A stretch of DNA of 64,000 nucleotides from an uncultured Prevotella sp. (GCA_900314455.1 OMVI01000093.1:1-64000); one strand, 5' to 3'. Shown: positions 7,639 to 17,482, numbered from the stretch's first letter. Numbers and translations: made by a program. Notes: generated from the letters alone by a model not told the origin.

Positions 7639-9588
7639 ATGGAGGAAGAAACATTCAACTATCAAGACGAGATGTTCGCCGACCTGCAAATGCTTCGCTA
7701 CAATATGCCGGGCTTCAGCAACCTCTCTTTAAGTCAGAAATGCCTCATATACTGCCTCGCAAAGGCAACACTCTTCGGACGCGATGTCACTTTCGACCAA
7801 TTTGGAAAATACAACCTCAAGATTAGAAAAGTTCTTGAGGCTGTATTTTGTGGTTATAAGGGGGACCGCGAAAGTGCGGATTTCAAGGCAATGGAGGTGT
7901 ACTTGAAGCGCGTCTGGTTCTCAAACGGAATTTATCATCACTACGGAACGGAGAAGTTTTCACCTGATTTCTCCGCTGATTTCTTGCGCAATGCTATCAA
8001 GGACTTTCCCGATGACAAACTGCCGCTTGACGAAGGCGAGACCAAAGAGGAGCTTATAAATTCTATTTTCCCTGTAATATTCAATCCGGAAGTACTTCCC
8101 AAACGTGTCAACAAGGCTGATGGTGTCGATATAATCGAGACATCGGCATGCAACTACTACAGTGGCGTAACGCAGAAGGAAGTCGAGGATTTCTATGAAG
8201 CAAAGAAAACCGACAGCGACGAGCAGCCTTCGTGGGGTCTGAACTCGACCCTCGTGAAGAAGGACGGAAAGATATCGGAGGATGTCTGGCGTGAGAACGG
8301 CAAGTATGGAGCCGCTATCAAGAAGATAACCTATTGGCTGACAAAAGCCAAGGATTATGCCGAGAACGACAGCCAGAAAGCTGTAATCGACCTGTTGATA
8401 AAGTACTATCGCACAGGGGACCTCAAAGACTTCGACAAATATTCCATTGCGTGGGTTCAGGAACATGATAGCGTCATTGATTTCATAAACGGATTCATTG
8501 AAGTATATGGTGACCCGCTTGGGATTAAAGGCTCGTGGGAGGGCATTGTGGAGTACCGTGACGAGAAAGCTACTGCACGCGCGCAAGCCATTTCACGCAA
8601 TGCGCAGTGGTTCGAGGACCATTCGCCGGTCGACGAGAGGTTCCGCAAGCCAGTCGTCAAGGGCGTAACGGCAAACGTTATTTGTGCCGCAATGCTCGGA
8701 GGCGACGAGTATCCGTCGTCAGCAATCGGCATAAACCTTCCTAACGCTGAGTGGATACGCACCGAATACGGCAGCAAGAGCGTCACTATCAGTAATCTTA
8801 CGCATGCCTACGACATGGCTGCAAAGGGCAACGGCTTTAAGGAGGAATTCGTCATAGACGAGGAGACACGCAACCTTATAAGCAAATATGGTGACGCATG
8901 TGACGAGCTTCACACCGACCTTCACGAGTGCTTGGGTCACGGAAGCGGCAGATTGCTGCCCAGAACGGACCCGAACGCACTGAAAAACTATGGCAACACC
9001 ATCGAGGAAGCTCGCGCCGACCTGTTCGGATTGTACTATATTGCCGACAAGAAGCTCATCGAGCTCGGACTACTCGACAGCGAAGAGGCTTACAAGGCTC
9101 AGTATTACGAGTACATTATGAATGGTCTCATGACGCAGTTGGTTCGCATACAACCCGACCAGAATATCGAAGAGGCACACATGAGAAACCGTGCACTTAT
9201 TGCCCAGTGGGCGTATCAGGAGCATCCTGATGTCATCCAGCTTGTCAAGCAGGACGGAAAGACGTTCGTGAAGATTAACGATTATGCTGAGCTTCGCAAT
9301 ATTTTTGCTGCCCAACTTGCTGAGATACAACGTATAAAGAGTGAAGGCGACTTCAATGCTGCACGCAATCTCGTGGAGCGCTATGCAGTAAAGGTAGACC
9401 CGGAGCTGCACAAGGAGGTCCTCGAACGTTATTCCAAGTTGAACATCGCACCGTACAAGGGTTTCATAAATCCGGTCCTCAATATCGTTAAAGACGAGAA
9501 CGGGAACATCAAGGACATTGTTCCTGACTACACGGAGAGCTACTCAGCGCAAATGCTCAGGTACTCAAAGGAGTATGGTACGCTGTAA
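7639..9588 (+). CDS. Dipeptidyl-peptidase III family zinc peptidase (M49)
   Basis: A 649-residue peptidase that removes dipeptides from the N-terminus of short peptides. The M49 zinc motif HExxxH-like segment is HECLGH at residues 429-434, inside LHECLGHGSGRLL. The second motif EEARAD is at 456-461, giving the third zinc ligand. There is no signal peptide, so it is likely cytosolic, although some Bacteroidota relatives are exported. It follows the HTH gene by 6 bases and is followed by an AlkD-like gene after 32 bases. Peptide catabolism would fit an organism that also carries the POT peptide transporter at 52461-54023. Confidence 0.92.
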   Translation: MEEETFNYQDEMFADLQMLRYNMPGFSNLSLSQKCLIYCLAKATLFGRDVTFDQFGKYNLKIRKVLEAVFCGYKGDRESADFKAMEVYLKRVWFSNGIYHHYGTEKFSPDFSADFLRNAIKDFPDDKLPLDEGETKEELINSIFPVIFNPEVLPKRVNKADGVDIIETSACNYYSGVTQKEVEDFYEAKKTDSDEQPSWGLNSTLVKKDGKISEDVWRENGKYGAAIKKITYWLTKAKDYAENDSQKAVIDLLIKYYRTGDLKDFDKYSIAWVQEHDSVIDFINGFIEVYGDPLGIKGSWEGIVEYRDEKATARAQAISRNAQWFEDHSPVDERFRKPVVKGVTANVICAAMLGGDEYPSSAIGINLPNAEWIRTEYGSKSVTISNLTHAYDMAAKGNGFKEEFVIDEETRNLISKYGDACDELHTDLHECLGHGSGRLLPRTDPNALKNYGNTIEEARADLFGLYYIADKKLIELGLLDSEEAYKAQYYEYIMNGLMTQLVRIQPDQNIEEAHMRNRALIAQWAYQEHPDVIQLVKQDGKTFVKINDYAELRNIFAAQLAEIQRIKSEGDFNAARNLVERYAVKVDPELHKEVLERYSKLNIAPYKGFINPVLNIVKDENGNIKDIVPDYTESYSAQMLRYSKEYGTL

Positions 9589-9620
9589 GTCTCGGCCGAA
9601 AGCCAATATTTCTGAATGAT

Positions 9621-10235
9621 ATGGAAGAAACAGTCAACTATAAACTGAAGAAGATAAAGCAGTCGTTCCGACTGATGATGAACGGTCCCGGGGCGCAGTC
9701 AATGCGTGGCAAGGGGCTCGACTATAAGTTAAACTGGGGAGTGCCGGTCACGTCCCTCAAGGCTATGGCGAAGGAGTATGGCAAGGATTATGACCTTGCC
9801 ATAGCTCTCTTCAAGGAGGATATACGTGAGTGTAAAATCCTTGCGACAATGATTATGCCTGCCGAAAAGATGCTTCCGGAGATAACCGACATATGGATGG
9901 AGCAGAACACATCGCAGGAAATAGCGGAGCAGTTGGCATTCAATCTCCTGCAATATGTCGACTACGCTCCCGTTGTGGCATTCGAGTGGATTGCATCCGA
10001 CAAATCTTTGTACAAGATTACTGGTTATCAGCTTCTTGCCCGCATGTTTATGAAGGGCATGGAACCCGACGAAAGGGGCATAAACGAATTCCTTGACCAG
10101 GTTGGTACAGCACTCGACGATGAAAGCAATGCCGTCCGCCATGCCGCCTACAATTGTCTTATGAAGTTCTGTGACATTTCGCCGGAACACGAACAAATAG
10201 CTAGAAAGGCTTTAGCACACCTCGATATACTGTAA
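9621..10235 (+). CDS. DNA alkylation repair (AlkD-like) HEAT-repeat protein
   Basis: A 204-residue all-helical protein of the AlkD/ALK family. Members of this family excise positively charged alkylated bases, though many homologues have no proven activity. The middle contains the family pattern of repeated helices (LKAMAKEYGKDYDLAIALF, ECKILATMIM, AEQLAFNLLQYV). It is shorter than typical AlkD (about 230 residues) and the catalytic Trp/Asp positions cannot be assigned safely by eye. Probably third in the transcript with the HTH and M49 genes. Confidence 0.7.
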   Translation: MEETVNYKLKKIKQSFRLMMNGPGAQSMRGKGLDYKLNWGVPVTSLKAMAKEYGKDYDLAIALFKEDIRECKILATMIMPAEKMLPEITDIWMEQNTSQEIAEQLAFNLLQYVDYAPVVAFEWIASDKSLYKITGYQLLARMFMKGMEPDERGINEFLDQVGTALDDESNAVRHAAYNCLMKFCDISPEHEQIARKALAHLDIL

Positions 10236-10284
10236 GTTTAACTTTTTTTCAATACCTTATTTAGACATTATCCAATAAAAGCAG

Positions 10285-10292
10285 TACTTTTG
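10285..10292 (+). promoter_or_regulatory. -7 box upstream of the first Fur-family gene
   Basis: TACTTTTG matches TAnnTTTG and lies 27 bases before the GTG start of the Fur-family gene. The -33 region is weak. This would drive the Fur-purA-hisS-esterase run. Confidence 0.55.
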
Positions 10293-10318
10293 CACTGAAG
10301 TTTTTATCAGTAGTAAAA

Positions 10319-10807
10319 GTGACGAACGACGCCATAAAGAAAAGGGTAAAGGGCGTGCTCGACAGCTATCTTGAGCGCAACGGGCACCGTAAGACCCCGG
10401 AGCGGTATGCCATATTGGATGCTATCTACAGCTACGACAGGCATTTCACTCTCGAGGAACTTGGAGAATTGCTAGAGTCTCGGAACTTCCGTGTCTCCCG
10501 GGCAACGCTCTACAACACGATGAAGCTGTTCATCAGCCTCAGACTTGTCGTGCGCCACCGTCTCATCGGGCAAACTAAGTATGAGGGATGCTATAAGAAT
10601 GAGAATCATATCCATCAGGTTTGCACGATGTGCGGGAGTGTTGATGAGATACAGTCGCCTGAGATTGTGAAGGCAATTCAGGCTACGCATCTCCACCGTT
10701 TCAAGAAGGACGGCTTCACATTATATATATATGGCATTTGCAGTAAGTGCCAGAAGAAACTCTCCCGACAACTGAATAAGAAGAAAGAAAAAGGAAACAA
10801 CAAATAA
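10319..10807 (+). CDS. Fur-family transcriptional regulator (first of two)
   Basis: A 162-residue metal-dependent repressor. The winged-helix domain (about residues 1-85) contains RKTPERYAILDAIYSYDRHF and the recognition-helix region FRVSRATLYNTMKLF. The dimerisation half has structural zinc pairs C102/C105 (CTMC) and C141/C144 (CSKC), plus a His-rich HIHQV stretch. The start is a GTG placed 27 bases after the -7 box; no better ATG is available. It ends 9 bases before purA, so it heads a purA-hisS transcript. Which metal it senses (Fe, Zn or peroxide through Fe) cannot be read from the sequence. Confidence 0.88.
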   Translation: MTNDAIKKRVKGVLDSYLERNGHRKTPERYAILDAIYSYDRHFTLEELGELLESRNFRVSRATLYNTMKLFISLRLVVRHRLIGQTKYEGCYKNENHIHQVCTMCGSVDEIQSPEIVKAIQATHLHRFKKDGFTLYIYGICSKCQKKLSRQLNKKKEKGNNK

Positions 10808-10816
10808 ATTCATATA

Positions 10817-12094
10817 ATGAGTAAAGGTAAAGTAGATGTCCTGCTCGGCTTGCAGTGGGGCGATGAAGGTAAAGGAAAAGTCGTTGACGTACTTACTCCA
10901 CACTATGATGTAGTGGCAAGGTTCCAAGGAGGTCCTAACGCAGGACATACATTGGAATTCGAAGGACAGAAATACGTACTGCGAAGCATACCGTCCGGTA
11001 TCTTCCAAGGTGGCAAACTGAATATCATCGGCAATGGTGTCGTGCTCGCTCCGGACCTCTTCATGGAGGAAGCTCTGGACCTTGCAAAGAGTGGTCATCC
11101 ACTGACTGAGAGACTTCACATATCAAAGAAGGCTCATCTCATTATGCCGACACATCGCATTCTGGACCGTGCCCTTGAGGCAGCAAAGGGAAAGAACAAG
11201 GTCGGAACTACCGGAAAGGGAATCGGTCCGACATATACCGACAAGACAAGCCGCAACGGTCTGCGCGTCGGAGATATCCTTGAGAACTTCGAAGAGAAGT
11301 ACAACCAGCACAAGGAACGCCACATGAAGATTCTGAAGGCACTCGGCTGGACTGACTTCGACGGTCTTGAAGAGACTGAAAAGCACTGGATGGACGGTGT
11401 GGAATACTTGAAGCAGTTCAAATTCGTCGACTCTGAGCATGAAATCAACCACATCCTGCGTGACGGGAAGAGCATTCTGTGCGAGGGAGCGCAAGGTACA
11501 ATGCTCGATGTAGACTTCGGTTCGTATCCGTTTGTTACTTCATCGAATACAATTTGTGCAGGTGCATGCACCGGACTGGGCATCGGTCCTAACAAGGTTG
11601 GAAACGTCTACGGTATCATGAAGGCTTATTGCACACGCGTAGGTGCAGGTCCTTTCCCTACAGAGCTCTTCGATGAGACGGGAAAGAAAATCCGTGACCT
11701 CGGACATGAGTACGGAGCAGTAACCGGAAGAGAGCGTCGCTGCGGATGGGTCGACCTCGTTCAGCTCCGCTACTCTATCATGGTGAACGGCGTTACTGAG
11801 CTTATCATGATGAAAAGCGACGTTCTCGACGACTTCGACACTATCAAGGCATGCGTCGGATATCGTCTTCCGGACGGCACCGTCACAGAGGAACTGCCTT
11901 ACGAGATAGACAATGTTGAGCCTGTTTACAAAGAGTTCAAGGGCTGGAAGACTGATATGACGAAGTTTACGTCGGAAGATGAGTTCCCGCAGGAGTTCAA
12001 AGACTACATCAAATTTCTCGAAGACTTCCTCGAAACACGCATCGGCATCATTTCAATAGGCCCTGACCGTAAGCAGACAATTGTAAGACACTGA
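10817..12094 (+). CDS. purA: Adenylosuccinate synthase
   Basis: Joins IMP and aspartate using GTP, the first committed step from IMP to AMP. The P-loop WGDEGKGK spans 14-21, with catalytic D16; the catalytic His is H44 in NAGHT. Later landmarks include GTTGKGIGPTYTDK, CEGAQGTMLD and VTGRERRCGW. The 425-residue length is normal. It sits between the Fur-family gene (9 bases) and hisS (20 bases). That places AMP synthesis and histidyl-tRNA charging under one promoter, possibly with metal-responsive control. Confidence 0.97.
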   Translation: MSKGKVDVLLGLQWGDEGKGKVVDVLTPHYDVVARFQGGPNAGHTLEFEGQKYVLRSIPSGIFQGGKLNIIGNGVVLAPDLFMEEALDLAKSGHPLTERLHISKKAHLIMPTHRILDRALEAAKGKNKVGTTGKGIGPTYTDKTSRNGLRVGDILENFEEKYNQHKERHMKILKALGWTDFDGLEETEKHWMDGVEYLKQFKFVDSEHEINHILRDGKSILCEGAQGTMLDVDFGSYPFVTSSNTICAGACTGLGIGPNKVGNVYGIMKAYCTRVGAGPFPTELFDETGKKIRDLGHEYGAVTGRERRCGWVDLVQLRYSIMVNGVTELIMMKSDVLDDFDTIKACVGYRLPDGTVTEELPYEIDNVEPVYKEFKGWKTDMTKFTSEDEFPQEFKDYIKFLEDFLETRIGIISIGPDRKQTIVRH

Positions 12095-12114
12095 TTTTAA
12101 ACAAACTGAATTAA

Positions 12115-13476
12115 ATGGCGAACAAACCAAGTATACCAAAGGGAACACGCGACTTCGGACCAATAGAGATGGCGAAGCGCAACTATATATTTGACACTAT
12201 CAAGTCCGTTTACTCTCTGTACGGCTTCCAACAGATAGAGACTCCGGCTATGGAGACCCTCCACACGCTCATGGGAAAGTACGGCGAAGAGGGCGATCAA
12301 CTGCTTTTCAAGGTTCTGAACTCGGGCGATTATCTCAAGAAAGTTACCGACGAGGAACTCGACGAACGCAATGTCCTGAAGTTGCAGACAAAGCTTTGCG
12401 AGAAGGGACTGCGCTATGACCTCACCGTACCTTTCGCCCGCTACGTCGTAATGCACCGTGATGAGATACAATTGCCGTTCAAACGCTATCAGATTCAGCC
12501 AGTCTGGCGTGCCGACCGTCCTCAGAAGGGACGCTATCGTGAGTTTTATCAGTGCGACGCGGACGTCGTTGGCTCCGATTCTTTGCTGAATGAGGTAGAG
12601 CTAATGCAGATTGTCGACACCGTGTTTACCAAGTTTGGAGTTCGTGTTCAAATCAAGATAAACAACCGTAAGATACTTACCGGCATAGCAGAGACCATCG
12701 GCGAGAAAGAGAAGATAACCGCCATCACCGTTGCCATTGACAAACTGGATAAGATTGGAATAGACAATGTCAACGAGGAGCTGCGCAATGACGGCATCTC
12801 TGAGGAAGCAATAGAGAAGCTTCAGCCTATAATCGAGTTGAATGGAACTAACGATGAGAAGCTTGCAACTATCTCAACGATACTCAAGGACTCTGAAATC
12901 GGACTCAAAGGTGTTGAGGAAACGAAGTTTATTCTTGACAAACTCGCTGCTATCGGACTGAATAATGAAATACAGTTCGACCTTACCCTTGCCCGTGGAC
13001 TTAACTATTACACAGGCGCAATCTTTGAGGTAAAGGCACTTGACACGCCAATGGGCAGCATCACCGGTGGCGGACGATACGACAATCTGACCGGTATCTT
13101 CGGCATGCCGGGGCTCAGCGGTGTTGGCATTTCATTCGGAGCCGACCGCATTTATGATGTTCTGAACGCTTTGGACTTGTATCCTAAGGAGACGATAACA
13201 GGCACACAACTGCTGTTTATCAACTTCGGAGAAGCCGAGACGGAATACTGTCTGCCCGTTGTCAGTAAGGCACGGAAGGCCGGAATACGCACGGAGATGT
13301 ATCCGGACAAGGCAAAGATGAAGAAGCAAATGAACTATGCGAACGCCAAGGGTATACCTTTCGTGGCACTGGCAGGCGAGAACGAAATCAAGGAAGGCAA
13401 GCTGACGCTCAAGAATATGACAACCGGCGAGCAGAAACTCGTTACCGCCGATGAGCTCATTAGTGCCATTCTCTAA
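12115..13476 (+). CDS. hisS: Histidine-tRNA ligase
   Basis: A class II aminoacyl-tRNA synthetase that charges tRNA-His. Landmarks are the N-terminal [23 protein letters not shown] (motif near the histidine site), [23 protein letters not shown] cut into motif 2, RGLNYYTG and GGGRYDNL (from residue 318), then the anticodon-binding domain at about 360-453. The 453 residues include a longer middle insertion (about 190-290), as in other Bacteroidota. It is 20 bases after purA and 15 bases before the SGNH esterase gene, so it is in the same transcript. Confidence 0.96.
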   Translation: MANKPSIPKGTRDFGPIEMAKRNYIFDTIKSVYSLYGFQQIETPAMETLHTLMGKYGEEGDQLLFKVLNSGDYLKKVTDEELDERNVLKLQTKLCEKGLRYDLTVPFARYVVMHRDEIQLPFKRYQIQPVWRADRPQKGRYREFYQCDADVVGSDSLLNEVELMQIVDTVFTKFGVRVQIKINNRKILTGIAETIGEKEKITAITVAIDKLDKIGIDNVNEELRNDGISEEAIEKLQPIIELNGTNDEKLATISTILKDSEIGLKGVEETKFILDKLAAIGLNNEIQFDLTLARGLNYYTGAIFEVKALDTPMGSITGGGRYDNLTGIFGMPGLSGVGISFGADRIYDVLNALDLYPKETITGTQLLFINFGEAETEYCLPVVSKARKAGIRTEMYPDKAKMKKQMNYANAKGIPFVALAGENEIKEGKLTLKNMTTGEQKLVTADELISAIL

Positions 13477-13491
13477 TGCGAAAGACTGATA

Positions 13492-14505
13492 ATGAACAAT
13501 AAGAAGCATAACTTCGGGGCAGGCTTCGTGGGCGTTTTGATGCTCATGCTGGCTGTTTTCACATTGTCATTTAAGCCCGACACGCCCACAATCTACATCA
13601 TCGGCGACTCCACCGCTGCCGAAAAGGACATCTCCCAAGGGCAAACGGAGCGCGGATGGGGCATGGTACTGCAAGGTTTCTTCGACGAAGGAGTCCGCAT
13701 AGAGAATCATGCGAAGAACGGAAGGTCGTCGCGCAGTTTCTATTCCGAAGGACTTTGGAAGCAAGTAATCGACAAAGTGAAACCCGGCGACTATGTTATC
13801 ATACAGTTCGGGCATAACGACGAGAAGCCAAAACCCGACCGCCATACTGACGTCGGGACGACTTTCGACGCGCATTTGGCACAGTATGTACTCGAGACAA
13901 AGGCTAAAGGAGCGACTCCTATACTGATGAGTCCGGTCGTAAGGCGCAACTTCTACCTCAAGCCGGAGAAGCAAGACGATGACGAAATGCTTCGTAAGAC
14001 GACTTACCAGGGTGAAACTGTAAACTCAGACACACTCGTCGACACCCACGGAGAGTACGCCAAAGTTGCCCAAAGAGTTGCAGCGAAGTATGGAGCAGTA
14101 TATATCGATGCCAACAAGATAACCCACGACATCGAACAGGCAGCCGGAGTGGAAGGCTCCCGCAAGCTTCACATGTGGCTTGAGCCCGACAAATACAGTT
14201 GGGCACCTAAAGGCCGGCAGGACAATACCCACTACAATCAATACGGAGCGCACATCGTTGCAGGTGCGCTTGCTGACGCTTTGGGCAATGCCATACCGAG
14301 TTTGAAGCCGCATATCCGCCACTTCGACTACATCGTTTCTGACGAAGGACGTGGCAACTTCATGACTCCCGAAGAGGCAATTGCCGCCGTTCCAAATGGC
14401 AAAAGCACCATTCTGATTCTCCACGGTTCGTTTGCAAAGCCACAAGTACCTAGGAAGAAAAAGATAACCTGGATGTTCTTCGATGGCGGCAGCTGGACAA
14501 AATAA
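13492..14505 (+). CDS. Exported SGNH esterase, rhamnogalacturonan acetylesterase-like, with a pectinesterase-like tail
   Basis: The secreted or periplasmic enzyme probably removes acetyl groups from pectin (CE12-like). Residues 1-27 are a signal or membrane anchor. The SGNH blocks are clear: nucleophile S40 in IIGDSTAAEK, N109 in FGHND, and D244/H247 in DNTHYNQYG. The last 60 residues (about 277-337) do not belong to that domain. They resemble the first strands of a pectin methylesterase (CE8), in DEGRGNF.TPEEAIAAVPNG and STILILHGS, then stop. This looks like a CE12-CE8 fusion cut short. It follows hisS by 15 bases, an odd place for a polysaccharide gene. Confidence 0.82.
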   Translation: MNNKKHNFGAGFVGVLMLMLAVFTLSFKPDTPTIYIIGDSTAAEKDISQGQTERGWGMVLQGFFDEGVRIENHAKNGRSSRSFYSEGLWKQVIDKVKPGDYVIIQFGHNDEKPKPDRHTDVGTTFDAHLAQYVLETKAKGATPILMSPVVRRNFYLKPEKQDDDEMLRKTTYQGETVNSDTLVDTHGEYAKVAQRVAAKYGAVYIDANKITHDIEQAAGVEGSRKLHMWLEPDKYSWAPKGRQDNTHYNQYGAHIVAGALADALGNAIPSLKPHIRHFDYIVSDEGRGNFMTPEEAIAAVPNGKSTILILHGSFAKPQVPRKKKITWMFFDGGSWTK

Positions 14506-14526
14506 TTTGGAAAAAGTACAAAAACG

Positions 14527-14558
14527 TTTGGCATTGAATTGAAAAAGTATTACCTTTG
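14527..14558 (+). promoter_or_regulatory. Promoter of the second Fur-family gene
   Basis: TTTG at 14527-14530 and TACCTTTG at 14551-14558 are separated by 20 bases, an optimal Bacteroidota promoter. The start codon is at 14588. Confidence 0.8.
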
Positions 14559-14587
14559 CACCACAGGATAATACTTATAGGAACATT

Positions 14588-15028
14588 ATGGATAAAGACG
14601 AAGCATACCAACGTTTGGAAAGTCACGGCATTCGCCCTTCGTTGCAACGCGTTGAAATAATGCGATATCTTCTGTCTCACAGGACACACCCTACCGTTGA
14701 AGAAGTTTATGAGGGGCTAAGCGGGAAGATAAAGACCCTTAGCCGCACCACCGTTTACAACACCCTGCGCATGTTCTACGAAAAGAAAGCAGCGCAGATG
14801 ATAACGATTGATGAGCACAGAGTTTGCTATGACGGTGACATTCACCCCCATGTTCACTTCTTCTGCAACTGTTGCGGCGTTGTCTACGACCTCATGAACA
14901 AGCGTGCTCCGAGCCAAAAGCGAACGGTGACGGACGGTTTTCTCGTTGAGGACAGCCAACTGTACTATCGCGGAATATGCCCGAAGTGCATGGAAGAGAT
15001 AGCGAAGAAGAAAGCAAAAGCCAACTAA
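14588..15028 (+). CDS. Fur-family transcriptional regulator (second, PerR-like)
   Basis: A 146-residue metal-dependent repressor. The N-terminal winged helix carries GIRPSLQRVEIMRYLL and LSRTTVYNTLRMF. The C-terminal half has HPHVHFFCNCCG (C93, C95, C96) and GICPKC (C131, C134), which suits a structural zinc site plus a His-rich sensing site. The short length and the HPHVH stretch are closer to PerR than to iron-sensing Fur, but sequence alone does not decide. It has its own strong promoter and a terminator at 15082-15112. A second family member lies 3.8 kb upstream. Confidence 0.88.
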   Translation: MDKDEAYQRLESHGIRPSLQRVEIMRYLLSHRTHPTVEEVYEGLSGKIKTLSRTTVYNTLRMFYEKKAAQMITIDEHRVCYDGDIHPHVHFFCNCCGVVYDLMNKRAPSQKRTVTDGFLVEDSQLYYRGICPKCMEEIAKKKAKAN

Positions 15029-15040
15029 AAGAAAAACGAC

Positions 15041-15112
15041 ACTTACCGAAAGGCATGAGTGTATCTGAAGTAAGTGCTTGCAGGACGACCCTTTCGGGCC
15101 GTCCTTTTTTTA
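15041..15112 (+). terminator. Hairpin and intrinsic terminator after the second Fur gene
   Basis: A perfect 7-base pair CACTTAC / GTAAGTG spans 15041-15077. It is followed by AGGACG / CGTCCT around a GGG-rich loop and a run of seven T ending at about 15112. The terminator touches the stop codon of the convergent hisC gene. Confidence 0.75.
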
Positions 15113-16147
15113 TCTATACTGACGCAATGCGCCTATAAGCTCAGCGTTCTCGCCCCTAGTTCCGATTGTTATACGCAAGCAATCCTTACACAACTTGACA
15201 CGAGTGCGGTTGCGGACGATGATACCCTTCTGCACGAGATAGTCATAAACAGCCTGCGCATCAGTCATCTTGGCAAGGAAGAAGTTGGCATCCGTCGGAT
15301 AGACCTTCACACAAATGGGAAGGTCAATGAAAGCTTTCATCATTCGTCCGCGCTCCAACAGCAGCAGTCTAATCCACTCCCGGACCTCTTGCGGGTCCTT
15401 GAGAGCCTCCAAGGCGTGCTCTTGCGTGAGCGAGTTGACGTTATACGGATACTTGACCTTATTGAACAAGTCGATTATTTCCTTGCTGGCGAAAGCCATT
15501 CCAAGCCTAATTCCGGCACAGCCCCACGCCTTACTGAATGTATTCAGTACTATAATATTCGGATAAACATCAAGTTCCTCACGGAAAGTCTTTTCCCGTG
15601 AGAAGTCAGAGTAAGCCTCATCGACGACGACTATGCCCTGAAAACTCTTCAAGACACTGACGACCTCGTCGCGATTGATATTGTTTCCCGACGGATTGTT
15701 AGGCGAACAAATCCAAATCAGCTTGGTATGGTCATCGCAAGCATCAAGTAGCTTGTCATGGGTAATCTGGAAATGCTCATCCATAAGTACCGGACGATAC
15801 TCGACATCATTAATGTCGGCGCACACTTTGTACATCCCATACGTCGGCTCAATTGCTACGGCGTTGTCGACTTTGGGCTCACAGAAGACGCGATAGCACA
15901 AGTCTATAGCCTCATCACTGCCGTTTCCGAGGAATATCTTCTCAGGACTGACGCCCTTAACCTTCGAAATTGCAGCCTTCAAGTCGGTCTGCAATGGGTC
16001 AGGATAGCGGTTATACGGCTTGTTATAAGGGTTTTCGTTGGCATCGAGGAACACATGTGCAGTGTGTCCGGCATACTCGTTGCGTGCAGAACTGTATGGA
16101 GCCAACGACCAGATATTAGGTCTCACCAAAGCTTCTAAACTCTTCAT
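15110..16147 (-). CDS. hisC: Histidinol-phosphate aminotransferase
   Basis: A PLP enzyme that converts imidazole-acetol phosphate and glutamate to histidinol phosphate. Fold type I landmarks are [18 protein letters not shown] near residue 35, CSPNNPSGN at 148-155, [10 protein letters not shown] and the PLP-binding K206 in TFSKAWG. The 345-residue length is normal. It is third in hisGDC, 47 bases after hisD. The operon stops here: the bifunctional hisB gene that often follows is absent, and a convergent fur gene comes next. Confidence 0.95.
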   Translation of the reverse strand: MKSLEALVRPNIWSLAPYSSARNEYAGHTAHVFLDANENPYNKPYNRYPDPLQTDLKAAISKVKGVSPEKIFLGNGSDEAIDLCYRVFCEPKVDNAVAIEPTYGMYKVCADINDVEYRPVLMDEHFQITHDKLLDACDDHTKLIWICSPNNPSGNNINRDEVVSVLKSFQGIVVVDEAYSDFSREKTFREELDVYPNIIVLNTFSKAWGCAGIRLGMAFASKEIIDLFNKVKYPYNVNSLTQEHALEALKDPQEVREWIRLLLLERGRMMKAFIDLPICVKVYPTDANFFLAKMTDAQAVYDYLVQKGIIVRNRTRVKLCKDCLRITIGTRGENAELIGALRQYR

Positions 16148-16194
16148 TATCGCGCTACATTATATTATATAAGACCAAAGGCCTAAAATTCAAA

Positions 16195-17481
16195 CTACTT
16201 TTTCAAGCTGTCAATCCTCACCTTCATAGCATTGGCATGCCCGTCGAGGTGCTCATTCTGCGCCATTGTTACCACGGCATCGCCTATGCTGCGAATTCCT
16301 GCCTCCGAAATGTACTGGAACGTAATCTTACGGCAGTAGCTATCGAGGTTCACACCATTGTAAGCCAAGGCGTAACGATGCGTCGGTAGCGTGTGGTTCG
16401 TGCCACTTGCATAGTCACCGGCACTCTCACAGGCATACTGTCCGAGGAAAACGCTACCGGCATTGACAACCTTCTCGGCAAGCTCATCATAATTATCGGT
16501 TGCAATAATGAGATGTTCCGGAGCATAGCAGTTGGCCAGTTCCATTGCCTCATCACTGTCGTGAACGAGAATCAACTTCGAATAGTCGAGCGACTTGGCA
16601 GCAATCTCACGCCGTGGCAGTTTTTCCAACTGAACTTCTACTTCTTTCTGAACATCGAGCAGAGTCTTCTCGGAAGTCGTGATAAGCATAACCTGCGAGT
16701 CGGTGCCATGCTCAGCCTGACTCAGAAGGTCGGCGGCAACGAACTGCGGATTAGCATTCCCATCGGCTACGACGCACACCTCAGACGGTCCGGCAGGCAT
16801 ATCGATAGCGACATCGTGCAGACTGACCTGCTGCTTTGCCGTCATAACGTACTGATTTCCTGGTCCGAAGAGCTTGTAAACCTTAGGAACCGACTCCGTG
16901 CCGTAGGCCATTGCGCCGACAGCCTGGACTCCCCCCGCCTTGAATATCTTGTGTACACCGGCTATCTGAGCAGCAACAAGAATGGCAGGATTGACCTTTC
17001 CTTCCCTGTTCGGCGGTGTACAGAGCACTATCTCGGGACAACCGGCAATCTTGGCAGGCGTCGCAAGCATGAGAACCGTCGAGAACAACGGTGCCGTACC
17101 ACCCGGAATGTAGAGTCCGACCTTCTGAATCGGGACGCTCTTCTGCCAGCATGTCACACCGTCGATGGTCTCCACCTTCTTGCCGGTGAAGAGCTGCGAC
17201 TCGTGGAACTTCTTGATATTTGAGTGAGCGAGCACCAGCGAGTTGTACAAATCGTCCGAAACCGACCGCCGAGCCTCAGCCATCTCCTCGTCAGAGACCT
17301 GCAATGAGTCGAGTTTGACCTTATCGAACATCTCCTCATACTTCCTCACGGCACTGTCGCCATGCTCCTTGACATCGGCAAGAACGTTGTGTACCGTCTC
17401 GTTGAGTTGTTCCAAGTCCAGGTGCGGACGCTTTACCAAATCCTCCCAAGTACTCTTTTCAGGATATTCTATTATCTTCAT
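16195..17481 (-). CDS. hisD: Histidinol dehydrogenase
   Basis: Catalyses the last two steps of histidine synthesis, histidinol to histidinal to histidine, with NAD+ and a zinc ion. Recognisable stretches are VGLYIPGGTAPLFSTVLMLA, MPAGPSEVCVVAD and YAPEHLIIATDN. The 428 residues are full length. It starts one base after the hisG stop, so translation is probably coupled. Confidence 0.97.
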   Translation of the reverse strand: MKIIEYPEKSTWEDLVKRPHLDLEQLNETVHNVLADVKEHGDSAVRKYEEMFDKVKLDSLQVSDEEMAEARRSVSDDLYNSLVLAHSNIKKFHESQLFTGKKVETIDGVTCWQKSVPIQKVGLYIPGGTAPLFSTVLMLATPAKIAGCPEIVLCTPPNREGKVNPAILVAAQIAGVHKIFKAGGVQAVGAMAYGTESVPKVYKLFGPGNQYVMTAKQQVSLHDVAIDMPAGPSEVCVVADGNANPQFVAADLLSQAEHGTDSQVMLITTSEKTLLDVQKEVEVQLEKLPRREIAAKSLDYSKLILVHDSDEAMELANCYAPEHLIIATDNYDELAEKVVNAGSVFLGQYACESAGDYASGTNHTLPTHRYALAYNGVNLDSYCRKITFQYISEAGIRSIGDAVVTMAQNEHLDGHANAMKVRIDSLKK

Positions 17482-17482
17482 C

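Noticed and set aside
16393-17223. 276-codon plus-strand frame across hisD
   Set aside because: Mirror frame of a certain hisD gene; no family resemblance and no start signals.
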